From: Bacteroidia bacterium | GTDB taxonomy: Bacteria; Bacteroidota; Bacteroidia; 2-12-FULL-35-15 | Length of the DNA stretch: 64,000 nucleotides | Reading direction: 5' to 3' | NCBI GenBank assembly: GCA_020051175.1 | Contig: JAGVJJ010000007.1 | Coordinates: forward strand, 1-64,000 | Part shown: positions 25,127 to 34,617 of the stretch, piece by piece | Layout of the letters: every line of letters starts with the position of its first letter | How positions within the stretch are numbered: position 1 is the stretch's first letter | Notes under the pieces: model-generated | The model's input: only the letters and a program-made list of their open reading frames with translations | Told to the model about the DNA's origin: nothing | Databases searched by the model: none | Program-made: the position numbers and the translations under genes

Positions 25127-25729
25127 ATGAAAGAGTTTTTAAGAGATCTTAAAAGGTACATCACCTATTATCAGTGGCTGCTGAAAGGTCGTCCAGGTAT
25201 TGCACCACATATTATGTTTAAGAGAAAAAGAATTGTAAAATTTTCGAAAATGTATAATTGTAATACATTTATCGAAACAGGTACTCACGATGGGAGGACT
25301 GTTAAATTTCTCAGAAATAGATTTAAGAAGCTGATGTCAGTTGAGGTTTATAAGCCATGTTTTGATAATTCGTTGAAAAGAACCAAGAGCTACTCAAATA
25401 TTAAACTGTTTTTTGGTGACAGTAAAATTATGTTGCCCCGAATGCTCGAACAAATTGAAGGAAGGGCGTTGTTTTGGTTGGATGGTCATTTTTCTGGTCA
25501 TGGCACAGGAAAGTCTGAAGTAAATTGTCCTGTTAATGATGAGTTAGAGGCAATAAAAAGGCTTGATAGAAAAGACCATTTGATTTTAATCGATGATGCT
25601 AGAGAATTTATCGGACAAAATGACTATCCGGATATAAAATTAGTTATGAAAAAACTAAAAGAAATAAATCCAAATTATAAAATTGAAGTAAGCAACGATT
25701 GTATCATTGCTGTTCCGGATAAATTTTAA
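25127..25729 (+). CDS. Class I SAM methyltransferase-like protein
   Basis: About 200 residues from the ATG at 25127, six bases after the previous stop codon; an in-frame TTG at 25118 overlaps that stop. Motifs are FIETGTHDGRTVKFL (SAM loop), VEVYKPCF and a characteristic FWLDGHFSGHGTGKSE stretch followed by CPVNDELEAIKR. The ending LILIDDAREF resembles small methyltransferases of glycan loci. It may methylate a sugar hydroxyl; the acceptor is not known. Confidence 0.72.
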   Translation: MKEFLRDLKRYITYYQWLLKGRPGIAPHIMFKRKRIVKFSKMYNCNTFIETGTHDGRTVKFLRNRFKKLMSVEVYKPCFDNSLKRTKSYSNIKLFFGDSKIMLPRMLEQIEGRALFWLDGHFSGHGTGKSEVNCPVNDELEAIKRLDRKDHLILIDDAREFIGQNDYPDIKLVMKKLKEINPNYKIEVSNDCIIAVPDKF

Positions 25730-25815
25730 ATTTTTTAGTTAGGCAAGTTTTATTTAACATTTATAAAAGTTCTAAGAGAGTATTAATTCCAAGCACAAGT
25801 GTTTAAATTATCTAT

Positions 25816-26502
25816 ATGTTAAGAAAAGTAAAAAATGGAATAGCTAAATTAGCTTATCGCATATTGTCGAATGTTAATGAGAATTATATTTCTATTCAAA
25901 GTTTGCGAGTTAAAGCTTGGTATAAGGACTCTCCAAACAATGCTTTGCTATTTCAGCATGATTTCCTTAATAAAAATTCTTGTGTATTCGATTTAGGAGG
26001 CTATAAGGGTGAATGGGCAGAAAAGATATTTGATAAGTATCAAAGCAATATCTATATTTTTGAACCACACCATGTTTTTGCACAAAAAATCAATGACAAA
26101 TTTGTGAATCAAAATAAGGTAAAGGTGTTTTCGTCAGGATTGGCAAATGAAAATGGCTCATCTGAGTTATTTATCAACGATAATTCATCATCTATATTTG
26201 TGCAAACTGGTGAAAAGACAAAAATCGAGCTTTTAAAAGCTTCTGATTTTTTTATTAATAATAAGATTGATTATATACATTTAATGAAAATAAATATTGA
26301 GGGTGGAGAATACGATTTGTTAGAACATTTGATCGAAAGTGGCTGGATCAATAAAATTGAAAATATTCAGGTTCAGTTTCACGACTTCTTCCCTGATTCA
26401 TATAGAAGAATGGCTCGAATTCAGGATAAGCTTGAACAGACACATAGCTTGACATACCAGTATTTATTCGTTTGGGAAAATTGGAAACTGAAACAGAAAT
26501 AG
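25816..26502 (+). CDS. FkbM family methyltransferase
   Basis: A 228-residue protein of the FkbM methyltransferase family. It shows VFDLGGYKGEWAEKIF (SAM motif), YIFEPHHVFAQKI, VKVFSSGLANENGSSELF and the conserved HLMKINIEGGEYDLLEHLI. FkbM enzymes O-methylate sugars and polyketides. It is one of two methyltransferase-like genes in the A/T-rich core of the first locus, so the glycan is probably methyl-capped or methyl-decorated. Confidence 0.88.
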   Translation: MLRKVKNGIAKLAYRILSNVNENYISIQSLRVKAWYKDSPNNALLFQHDFLNKNSCVFDLGGYKGEWAEKIFDKYQSNIYIFEPHHVFAQKINDKFVNQNKVKVFSSGLANENGSSELFINDNSSSIFVQTGEKTKIELLKASDFFINNKIDYIHLMKINIEGGEYDLLEHLIESGWINKIENIQVQFHDFFPDSYRRMARIQDKLEQTHSLTYQYLFVWENWKLKQK

Positions 26503-26625
26503 CCAAGGGCATTATTTTTCATACCAGAAATTTTTGTTTCGTGGATATTTTCATAATGAAATTGCTAACATTAATTCTTCATAACTAATTTTGGGAATAT
26601 ACACTTTGAGTTCTCAACCATAACA

Positions 26626-27627
26626 ATGCATGTGAGCAATATTGTAGTTATTCCATTTTCTAAAAATTTCGAAAGAAATGTAATGTTTGACGTTCATTCG
26701 AAAAGTAATTTTGATCAGAGGCTCTCACCTTATATTAGGCTATATAATATTCTGACAACAAAAGGATATAAGATCGCAACTTTTGATAGATTTTCTAAGG
26801 ATGAATTTAATTCAACGGACATTTATCTGTCGTTTAACCACCACGAGAATGTTTTTAATCGAATTGGAAAAAAAATAAATAATAGAATTTTAATCGCTCA
26901 GGAGCCATTATCTCAAGTAAATTTTTTAAAAGAAACACTGCAGAAATATTCAAAAATTTTGTCGTGGAATGATTCAATTATTGATAATATTCTAATTGAA
27001 AGAATTACCGCTGTTCCTATTGTGAAGATAGAAGTGCCAAAAGTCGCAATCGAAAAAAAGAAATTAATTACAAACATTTCAATAAACAAAAATAGCAAAT
27101 TAAATGGTGAATTATATTCTGAAAGAATTAAAGCGATAGAACTGGCCGAAGAAATATTTGACACAGATTTTGAACTATATGGAATTGGCTGGAATAGACC
27201 AATTACAGGATTCGAAAAGTTGAAACTGAAAAAAATTAAGTACTTCAAGTCTTATAAAGGAAATACGGCAGACAAATTTGAAACCCTGCGCCATTTTAAG
27301 TTTTCTTTATGTTTTGAAAATACAAGATTAATGAAAGGAAACATATCTGAAAAAATTTTTGATTGTTTTCAATGTGGAGTAATTCCTTTATACTGGGGAG
27401 CTCCTGATATTAAAGATTTCGTTCCTGAAGAGACATTTATCTGGAGGGAAAATTTTAAAAGTACTGAAGATATGTTGCTCTTTGTAAAATGTATGACCAA
27501 TAATGAAATTAAATCAAAATTGGATTGTGCCGATGAATTTTTACGAAGCGAAAAGATGAACTCGTTTTGGGAACAGACGTATGTAGATAAAATAGTTAAG
27601 GCAATAGAGTCTATAGCAAATTTGTAA
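26626..27627 (+). CDS. GT10 alpha-1,3/4-fucosyltransferase-like
   Basis: A 333-residue protein with the GT10 C-terminal hallmark: FSLCFENTRLMKGNISEKIF, FDCFQCGVIPLYWGAPDI and FVPEETFIW. The N-terminal half (KILSWNDSII and similar) is variable, as usual. The family transfers fucose or a related 6-deoxyhexose from a GDP donor. Together with the GT11 enzyme it points to a 6-deoxyhexose-rich repeat unit. It is separated by 123 bp from the FkbM gene and by 31 bp from the flippase gene. Confidence 0.9.
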   Translation: MHVSNIVVIPFSKNFERNVMFDVHSKSNFDQRLSPYIRLYNILTTKGYKIATFDRFSKDEFNSTDIYLSFNHHENVFNRIGKKINNRILIAQEPLSQVNFLKETLQKYSKILSWNDSIIDNILIERITAVPIVKIEVPKVAIEKKKLITNISINKNSKLNGELYSERIKAIELAEEIFDTDFELYGIGWNRPITGFEKLKLKKIKYFKSYKGNTADKFETLRHFKFSLCFENTRLMKGNISEKIFDCFQCGVIPLYWGAPDIKDFVPEETFIWRENFKSTEDMLLFVKCMTNNEIKSKLDCADEFLRSEKMNSFWEQTYVDKIVKAIESIANL

Positions 27628-27658
27628 AGGTTTTAAATTTGAAATATGGCAGTTAATA

Positions 27659-29119
27659 ATGTTTAAAAAATCATTTATATATTTTATCGGCCAAGGACTC
27701 GCTGCTATAATTGCTATTGTTCTTATTCCTCTATATACAAAATATTTATCACCAGAAGAATATGGCTATGCAACAATAATCCAGATAACTATTACTTATA
27801 GCTCTTCGCTTTTGTCTTTTGGGTTAAATACTGGATTTATGATACGATATTGGAAAACAGATGAAAGACAAAAAAGGACATTATTTACCATTGTTTTGCT
27901 TTTCTTTTTCATAGTACCTGTTCTTTTTTTGATCATTAGCCCATTTTATAGATGTTTCAGTTCACTTTTAGGCTCAGGCTTTAATTTGTTTTGTTTTTGG
28001 TTATTGGGTTTAACAATATTTTCTGCGTTGTATTTTAATTTCTATCTAATATTACTTCGCAACCAGTTAAAAGCTAAATTTTTTGTTTTTTTTTCTGTTG
28101 GAAACGCCTTAACAATGGCGCTTTTAAATATTTATTTTATAGTTCAATTACGTTTAGGATATTGGGGTTTTTTTTATTCAATGTTTCTTTCTTATTTTCT
28201 TTTTGCTTTTATAGGAACAATTTATTACAGAAATTTTTTTGTTAGATTAAATCTGAAAGAGAGTAAATTTGTACTGTTCTCTTTATTGAAAATTGGTTGG
28301 CCTATATTACCTGCACAGGCGGCTTCAGGGGTTTTATTATCGGCAGACAGATATATTCTAAAATATCTTGTATCAGAAAGCGCTGTTGGAATTTATTCTA
28401 TTGGGAATAAATTGGGTTCGCTGATTCGAGCTTTTTTTGTAGACCCTTTTTTTGGTTCATATATACCAATTGCCTATGAGCTCTTTGTAAAAGATATTAT
28501 TCAATTTAAAGAGTTACAGAAGAAATATCTAATTCTTACTACTTTGTTTTTAACGAGTATAGTTATTGTAGTATCTGTGCCTTTTAGATTTTTATATGAA
28601 TTATTGATAAATCAACGGTATTGGGAAGGTTACTCCGTAGTTTGGATAATTTTGTTGGGTTATGTTTTTATTACATTACCGTATATTATTACAATAGTTC
28701 AAACTATGTTTGAAAAGCTAAAATATGCAATGTGGACTTCTATTTTTGTTGCTATTGTAAATATTGGTTTAAATTTTATTTTTATTTCTTTCTGGGGATA
28801 TAAAGGGGCTGCGATAACTTTTACTCTTTCTTATTTCTTAGCCATGATTTTAACTATATATATTAATCAAAAATTGTTATATATTGATTATGATTGGTTT
28901 CGCGTATTTATAATTATATCTGTTGGGGTAGGAGTAGTATTATTGGAACATTTTGCTGATTTTGAAACATTTTTTGGAAATATTTTGACGAGATTGTTTT
29001 GGGCCTGCCTCGGATTATTGATACTGTATGGCTATAATAAAAAGCTTCTCAATCCTATATTGTTTCAAGCGTATAAAAAAATCAAATTTTCTAATTTGTT
29101 CTTCAAAAAAGCTAAATGA
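27659..29119 (+). CDS. wzx: Wzx-type lipid-linked oligosaccharide flippase
   Basis: A 486-residue polytopic protein with 12-14 predicted helices. It has the MATE/PST layout starting SFIYFIGQGLAAIIAIVLIPLYTKYLSPEEYGY in two overlapping pieces. An internal GWPILPAQAASGVLLSADRYIL is typical of polysaccharide transporters. It would move the undecaprenyl-linked repeat unit across the inner membrane. Its stop overlaps the next GT2 start by four bases (ATGA), indicating translational coupling. Confidence 0.9.
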   Translation: MFKKSFIYFIGQGLAAIIAIVLIPLYTKYLSPEEYGYATIIQITITYSSSLLSFGLNTGFMIRYWKTDERQKRTLFTIVLLFFFIVPVLFLIISPFYRCFSSLLGSGFNLFCFWLLGLTIFSALYFNFYLILLRNQLKAKFFVFFSVGNALTMALLNIYFIVQLRLGYWGFFYSMFLSYFLFAFIGTIYYRNFFVRLNLKESKFVLFSLLKIGWPILPAQAASGVLLSADRYILKYLVSESAVGIYSIGNKLGSLIRAFFVDPFFGSYIPIAYELFVKDIIQFKELQKKYLILTTLFLTSIVIVVSVPFRFLYELLINQRYWEGYSVVWIILLGYVFITLPYIITIVQTMFEKLKYAMWTSIFVAIVNIGLNFIFISFWGYKGAAITFTLSYFLAMILTIYINQKLLYIDYDWFRVFIIISVGVGVVLLEHFADFETFFGNILTRLFWACLGLLILYGYNKKLLNPILFQAYKKIKFSNLFFKKAK

Positions 29120-30075
29120 TTCATAATAAAGAATACGAAATCACTCCGGTAATTAGTATAGTTATGTCTGTTTATAATGGTGCGGAGTATCTAAAGGAGG
29201 CGGTAGAAAGTATTCTTACTCAAACATTTATTGATTTTGAATTTATTATAATAAACGATGGCTCAACTGATAATAGTTTAGAAATCATAAAGTCGTATGC
29301 TGATACAAGGATTATAGCCATCAATCAGGAAAATACTGGGTTAGCAAGGGCACTAAATAATGGTATTAGGGTGGCTCGTGGTAAATATATTGCAAGAATG
29401 GATGCGGATGATATTAGTTTACCGGAACGCCTGAAATTACAGTATGATTTTCTCGAAAAGTATCCCCAGGTTGTTGTTGTCGGTGGTAATGCAAACGTAA
29501 TTGATAAGGATGGAACGTATGTTTATACTTCTAGTCAGTTATTAGAATGGAATTTAATACAATCGAGATTGCCCCATACGCCTTTTTTTCATAGTAGTAC
29601 AATGTACAGGAAAAGTAGTTTTGAACGGGTTGGTGGGTATCCTGAGATATATAGAATTGAAGATGTTGTTTTTTTTAATAAATTAGCAAGAATCGGGGAA
29701 TTAAGAAATTTATCCGATGTTTTGATTAAATATCGATTGACCTCTACCGCTGTTACCGCAAAGTCCTCCCGCAGTGACGGAGTGATTATCCAAAGTATAA
29801 TGTTGGATGCTATTAATGGAAGCATAACTTCTGCTCAAAAGGAAAAGCTTAAAGCGTTAACTGTAAACAGAAGTCCTAGTTGGAAAAAATCAATGTATCA
29901 TTTGCATATATCAAAAAAATATTTGTGGAATAATTTTCAACCCAAACTGGCAAGAAAAAATTTGCTAAAATCAATGTATTACAACCCCTTTTTATTGGAA
30001 CCTTTGGTTTTACTACTATTTTCATTTATGTCTAAACGATTAATAAGTTTCATCTATACTAAGGGGAAAAAATAG
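29116..30075 (+). CDS. GT2 family glycosyltransferase
   Basis: A 319-residue GT-A enzyme. It shows the opening SIVMSVYNGAEYLKEAVESI, the nucleotide-sugar loop IINDGSTDNSLEIIKS, the DxD-containing ARMDADDISLPERLKLQYDF and the acceptor region FHSSTMYRKSSFERVGGY. The start ATG overlaps the flippase stop (ATGA), and the stop TAG overlaps the GTG of the polymerase. Predicted to add one sugar of the repeat unit at the cytoplasmic face. Confidence 0.92.
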   Translation: MIHNKEYEITPVISIVMSVYNGAEYLKEAVESILTQTFIDFEFIIINDGSTDNSLEIIKSYADTRIIAINQENTGLARALNNGIRVARGKYIARMDADDISLPERLKLQYDFLEKYPQVVVVGGNANVIDKDGTYVYTSSQLLEWNLIQSRLPHTPFFHSSTMYRKSSFERVGGYPEIYRIEDVVFFNKLARIGELRNLSDVLIKYRLTSTAVTAKSSRSDGVIIQSIMLDAINGSITSAQKEKLKALTVNRSPSWKKSMYHLHISKKYLWNNFQPKLARKNLLKSMYYNPFLLEPLVLLLFSFMSKRLISFIYTKGKK

Positions 30076-31331
30076 TGAAAAAGTTAATCTACATTTATTT
30101 ATTAACGATTAATCTCCAAAATATTATCCTTAGAATTATTTATGGGCCGATTACAGGTGGGTTTCACCCTGGGATTATTATAAAAGGCGGAGTTTTGATT
30201 GCTTTAGTAATTTATTATTTAGACCAATTATCAAAGGGATTGGTTCCGAAAAATATGTTTACCTATAGCATTTTGTTCGCTTTAATAATATATTTTTTAC
30301 AAATTATTGTTGTCGAAATTGGGCAATTTGATTTTCAATTTTTAGGACAAAGTTTTTCGTACTCCGTTAAGATATTTTTATATGTCTTTATAACCTATTT
30401 TGTATTTAAAAATCATATATATTTTATTTCAAAACTTGATAATATATTATTATTTAATGTTGTTGTAGTATTAATCAATATTATCTTGAGCTATTATTTC
30501 CAAATAGGGTGGAAGTCATATGAGGCTATTGAAGATAGTTATAGAGGCTTTATGGCTGGTAATGATACCAGTATATTCTCCTTTGTTTCTTTTGGATATG
30601 GATTATACCTATATAAGAAAAAGAAATTTTTATCAGCTTTAATAATTGTAAGTTCTGCCTATGCAATGTATATCATTGCAACAAAGGCTATATTTGTTGC
30701 AGGAATTATTTTATTTCTGTTTTTAATGTTTGGGTTGAAGTTGAAGATGAAATATGTTTTTTTGCCGTTGTTAATTGTGGTATCAATCACGATGTTTTCG
30801 CAAATCGATTTTTCAAATTCAATTGTCGAAAGATTGTTTTTAAATTATAATTCATCTTTGGCAAAATCCGATGTGTTTATGGAGGCTTTTGCGGTACAAG
30901 ATTCGTTTGTATTGGATATGTTGAATAATGTTGCACCCGGACGAATAATAATTGGGGTAGCTATGGTCGTTAAGCTATTTACAGATAATATTATTAATAT
31001 GCTTTTGGGCTATGGTGTGGGAGGTATTTTTGTAGCATTTGGAAGGCCGCCTATGATGGATATATTGATGATTTTGGGAGTTTACGGTGTTTTGGGTTTT
31101 TTCGCCCTTTATTGGCCTCTTTTGAGAATTTCGGCTAAGTTAATTAAGAGCAGAGATTTTGATTTGGTTGGGGTGCTTTTTTTTACGGTTTTCCTTTATG
31201 GTTCATTAGGAGGATTTTTGTTGGGAACTGCTGGAACTAACTCTATATTCGCTTTGCTTTTTGGTATTATGATTAGTCGATATTATAAAAGTAATGTTAA
31301 AAAAATAGTGGGCTGTGGAACAAAAAAGTAA
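30075..31331 (+). CDS. Wzy-like polysaccharide polymerase
   Basis: A 418-residue multi-spanning protein (about 10-12 helices) starting with GTG that overlaps the previous stop codon. It has a large loop in the second half (SIVERLFLNYNSSLAKSD, then LLGYGVGGIFVAFGRPPM) as in O-antigen polymerases. There is no strong sequence signature, which is normal for Wzy. Position between flippase/GT2 and GT4 genes supports the role of joining repeat units in the periplasm. Confidence 0.75.
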   Translation: MKKLIYIYLLTINLQNIILRIIYGPITGGFHPGIIIKGGVLIALVIYYLDQLSKGLVPKNMFTYSILFALIIYFLQIIVVEIGQFDFQFLGQSFSYSVKIFLYVFITYFVFKNHIYFISKLDNILLFNVVVVLINIILSYYFQIGWKSYEAIEDSYRGFMAGNDTSIFSFVSFGYGLYLYKKKKFLSALIIVSSAYAMYIIATKAIFVAGIILFLFLMFGLKLKMKYVFLPLLIVVSITMFSQIDFSNSIVERLFLNYNSSLAKSDVFMEAFAVQDSFVLDMLNNVAPGRIIIGVAMVVKLFTDNIINMLLGYGVGGIFVAFGRPPMMDILMILGVYGVLGFFALYWPLLRISAKLIKSRDFDLVGVLFFTVFLYGSLGGFLLGTAGTNSIFALLFGIMISRYYKSNVKKIVGCGTKK

Positions 31332-32250
31332 AATTTTAATTGTTTGTAGTTGTAATGCAGGTTATGTGGCGCCTTTCATTATTGAACAGGTTGATTCGCT
31401 TAAAAAGCTGGGTGTTGAAATTGATTTTTTTATAATAAAGGGAAAAGGTTTATTTGGGTATTTAAAGAATTTTCCTTCAATGTTAAGAAAAATTAAATCT
31501 TATAGACCAGACTTGATTCATGCACATTGTGGCTTTCCAGGAATGCTTGCGGTTTTGCAAAGGAAAATTCCTGTAATAATTACTTTTCATGGCGGAGATG
31601 TCAATGAGAAAGGTAGAAACCGTACTATTTCAAAACTGGCTGAAAGACTTGCTGTTTTTAGCATTTTTGTTAATCCCAAGTTAGCTGCGATACTTAAGCC
31701 CCGTAATTCATATGATGTGATTTCTTGTGGGGTTGATTTAAGCAAAAACTTTTTTTTGGATAAAAGAGAGGCACGAATAAAATTGGGATTAGATTTACAT
31801 AAGAGGTTGATTCTCTTTTCTTCGCGTTTTACAAGGGATGTGAAAAATTATCCCTTAGCAAAAAGTGCTGTTGAACCTATAGGTGATGTAGAACTAATTG
31901 AAATGAAAGGGTATAGTAGATATGAAGTCACATTGTTAATGAATGCTTGCGATGTTTTATTAGTGACTTCAAAACATGAAAGTGGTCCATTAGTCGTAAA
32001 GGAGGCAATGGCTTGTGGGTGTCCGATAGTTTCAACAGACGTAGGAGATGTAAGAGCGATAATAGGAAAAACAGAAGGATGTTTCATTACTTCCTTTGAA
32101 CCAACGGATGTTTCCCAAAAGTTAAGTTTAGCGCTTGCATTAGATAAGCGAATTAATGGTCGGGAAAGAATTATTGAATTAGGCCTCAGTCTTGAACGTG
32201 TTGCTGAGAAAATTAATTTGGTTTACAGGCAAGTATTAAAAGTTAAATAG
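31315..32250 (+). CDS. GT4 family glycosyltransferase
   Basis: A 311-residue GT-B enzyme starting at GTG 31315, 17 bases inside the upstream gene. This start is needed to include the opening KILIVCSCNAGYVAPF. The donor half contains LILFSSRFTRDVKNYPLA and the E-x7-E motif in KHESGPLVVKEAMACGC, followed by PIVSTDVGDVRAII. It is shorter than the usual 360-380 residues, and the N-terminal domain is compact. It adds a sugar to the repeat unit with retention; the sugar is unknown. Confidence 0.88.
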   Translation: MEQKSKILIVCSCNAGYVAPFIIEQVDSLKKLGVEIDFFIIKGKGLFGYLKNFPSMLRKIKSYRPDLIHAHCGFPGMLAVLQRKIPVIITFHGGDVNEKGRNRTISKLAERLAVFSIFVNPKLAAILKPRNSYDVISCGVDLSKNFFLDKREARIKLGLDLHKRLILFSSRFTRDVKNYPLAKSAVEPIGDVELIEMKGYSRYEVTLLMNACDVLLVTSKHESGPLVVKEAMACGCPIVSTDVGDVRAIIGKTEGCFITSFEPTDVSQKLSLALALDKRINGRERIIELGLSLERVAEKINLVYRQVLKVK

Positions 32251-32257
32251 CATTCAA

Positions 32258-33418
32258 ATGAAAACGGACGAATCCTTTCTGAAGTTAGAAAAATATATTA
32301 TCGAAGAAAATTATAGGGGATTTGATCCGTACGACACCTTAAATTCTTTTTTGCCGTTTGGAATACTTGGGAAATGGGGACCTGTTTTGGCAACTCAATT
32401 CCAAAAGCGGAATCCTTTTAATATTCGCCCTTTAATAGGAATAAAAAAAGGAATTAATCCCAAAGGTTTTGCTCTATTTCTTCAAGCTTACTCAATTTTG
32501 TATTCTGCAACTAATAAAGAGGAGTATTTAAAAAAAGCAGATTATTTTTTTAATTGGCTTAATATTAATTATACCAAAGGTTATTCTGGTAAATGCTGGG
32601 GCAGCAATTTTCCATGGGCGAGTTCAGAAAAATTTGTAGAAGCGTACCTTCCTTCTTCAGTTGTAACAGGTTTTGTAGTGAAAGGGCTTTTTGAATATTA
32701 TAAGGTAACGCAAAGCAAAGCTGCTTTGGATTTAATGGAAAGTGCCTGTGTTTTTTTAGATAAAGATTTAGAAAAATTTGTTGATGAAACGGGAATATGT
32801 ATTAGTTACACACCGATTAAAAAAGATGTTTGCTATAATGCCAGTATATTAACAGCTGAAGCATTAGCAAAGGTATATTCAATAAATAAAAATATCCAGT
32901 ATAAGCAAATTGCCATAAAAGCAGTTGAGTTTGTATTAAATAAGCAAAAAGCAAATGGCGTTTGGAATTATAGCTATAATTTAGAGTCAGGCAAAGAGCG
33001 GGAACAGATCGATTTTCATCAAGGTTATGTTATCGAATCAATATTTGAAATAAAAAACGTACTAAATATTTATAATATAAATTGGGAAGAAGCTATTCAA
33101 AGAGGACTTGCGTTTTATAAAAATGAACAATTCGATTTTAGTGGGAGGTCATTTTGGCGTATTCCAATAAAATATCCTGTAGAAATTCATAATCAGGCAC
33201 AAGGTATAATTACATTTGCTAAATTAAAGCAATATGGAGAAGATTATCAGTCTTTCGCATCCAAAATTTGTGAATGGACAATAGCAAATATGCAATCTCC
33301 TAAAGGTTTTTTTTATTATCAAAAATTTCGAACTCATACAAATAAAATTTCTTATATGAGATGGTCGCAAGCTTGGATGTTTTTAGCATTAGTTGAGCTA
33401 CATAAATATAATAAATAG
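32258..33418 (+). CDS. Alpha/alpha-toroid protein of unknown function
   Basis: A 386-residue protein without signal peptide. It consists of repeated helix pairs that look like an (alpha/alpha)6 barrel: KGFALFLQAYSILYSAT, LPSSVVTGFVVKGLFEY, ASILTAEALAKVYSIN, IDFHQGYVIESIFEI and YMRWSQAWMFLALVEL. Trp, His and acidic residues repeat at helix ends, as in unsaturated-glycoside hydrolases or sugar epimerases. Related proteins in polysaccharide loci have no proven activity as far as I know. It may edit a lipid-linked glycan or nucleotide sugar inside the cell. It follows the GT4 gene by 7 bp. Confidence 0.7.
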   Translation: MKTDESFLKLEKYIIEENYRGFDPYDTLNSFLPFGILGKWGPVLATQFQKRNPFNIRPLIGIKKGINPKGFALFLQAYSILYSATNKEEYLKKADYFFNWLNINYTKGYSGKCWGSNFPWASSEKFVEAYLPSSVVTGFVVKGLFEYYKVTQSKAALDLMESACVFLDKDLEKFVDETGICISYTPIKKDVCYNASILTAEALAKVYSINKNIQYKQIAIKAVEFVLNKQKANGVWNYSYNLESGKEREQIDFHQGYVIESIFEIKNVLNIYNINWEEAIQRGLAFYKNEQFDFSGRSFWRIPIKYPVEIHNQAQGIITFAKLKQYGEDYQSFASKICEWTIANMQSPKGFFYYQKFRTHTNKISYMRWSQAWMFLALVELHKYNK

Positions 33419-33430
33419 TGTGTTACCTTT

Positions 33431-33456
33431 TGTGTCATTATGCGTAAATTGACACA
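33431..33456. repeat. Small inverted repeat between toroid and DUF354 genes
   Basis: TGTGTCA (33431-33437) and TGACACA (33450-33456) form a perfect 7-bp stem with a 12-base loop. There is no T-run directly after it, so it is a weak terminator or a site for a regulator. Confidence 0.4.
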
Positions 33457-33497
33457 TTGAATGCGTGCAGATTTAAAATAGTTTATTTTTAATTAAT

Positions 33498-34592
33498 ATG
33501 AATTTTTTGTTTTATTTTGGACATCCTGCACATTATCATATGTTCAAGCATTCGATTAGAGCATTGCAAAGTGAGGGACACCAAATAAATATTCTTATTA
33601 AGAGTAAAGATATTCTAGAGGAATTGCTTAAAAATGAAGGGATTCCGTATACGAATATTTTACCTGAAGGAAGGAAGGACTCTAAATTTTATATTTTATT
33701 GGGATTGTTAAAACGGATTTGGAGAATCAGCAAGTTCGTTTTTAACCATAAAACAAATCTACTAATTGGCTCAGAGCCTTCATTAGTATATGTTGGAAAA
33801 TTATTTAATATCCCATCTTTAATCTTTGTTGAGGACGATGCCCACGTAATTCCTTATTTTGCAAAACTGACTTTTCCGTTGGCAACTCAAATTGTTTCTC
33901 CAATCACCTGTAGTTTAGGGAAATGGAACGCTAAAAAAGTTGGTTACCATGGTTTTCAAAAATTACCATACTTACACCCAAATCAGTTTATTCCCAATAG
34001 GGATAAGGTTAGGCACTTGTTTAAAGATAAAGAAAGGTATTTTATCATTAGAACATCAAAGCTTAATGCGCATCATGATTTCGGTATTGGAGGTTTAAAT
34101 GTTGAGTTAGTTTTAAACATTATAAAAATACTTTCGAATTATGGCTCTATTTACATATCAGCAGAAGGCAATCTTGATGAAAAGCTGCTACCTTATGAAC
34201 TTAAGATAAATTTGTCTGATATCCATCATATTCTTTTTTATGCTGATATGTTAATTAGTGATAGTCAAAGTATGTCTGTAGAGGCGGCACTTTTAGGAAC
34301 ACCGTCAATCAGATTTAGTGATTTTGCTGGAGAAATTGGTGTTTTGGAAGAATTAGAGAAAAAATATAATTTAACCTATGGAATTCCAACAGAACGTTCC
34401 GACTTACTAATTGGTAAAATTAACGAATTGTTGAAAAACAAGGACCTAAAAGAAGAGTTCCAAATTAGGAGAAAAAGACTTATTGATGAGAAAATTGATA
34501 CGGCAGCTTTTTTTACCTGGCTTATTAAAAATTATCCTAAAAGCGTTTCTGTTTTAAAAGGGGATGTGGATTATCAGTTTACATTTAAATAA
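33498..34592 (+). CDS. DUF354 family GT-B-like protein
   Basis: A 364-residue protein of the DUF354 family, related in fold to UDP-GlcNAc 2-epimerase and MurG-like enzymes. It starts with FLFYFGHPAHYHMFKHSI and contains LLIGSEPSLVYVGKLFNIP, FVEDDAHVIPYF, FIIRTSKLNAHHDFGIGG and ISDSQSMSVEAALLGTPS. Members lie in archaeal and bacterial glycan clusters and are thought to be glycosyltransferases. The activity is unproven. Confidence 0.82.
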   Translation: MNFLFYFGHPAHYHMFKHSIRALQSEGHQINILIKSKDILEELLKNEGIPYTNILPEGRKDSKFYILLGLLKRIWRISKFVFNHKTNLLIGSEPSLVYVGKLFNIPSLIFVEDDAHVIPYFAKLTFPLATQIVSPITCSLGKWNAKKVGYHGFQKLPYLHPNQFIPNRDKVRHLFKDKERYFIIRTSKLNAHHDFGIGGLNVELVLNIIKILSNYGSIYISAEGNLDEKLLPYELKINLSDIHHILFYADMLISDSQSMSVEAALLGTPSIRFSDFAGEIGVLEELEKKYNLTYGIPTERSDLLIGKINELLKNKDLKEEFQIRRKRLIDEKIDTAAFFTWLIKNYPKSVSVLKGDVDYQFTFK

Positions 34593-34617
34593 CAGTTTTG
34601 ATACGGTTTAATTTTAT

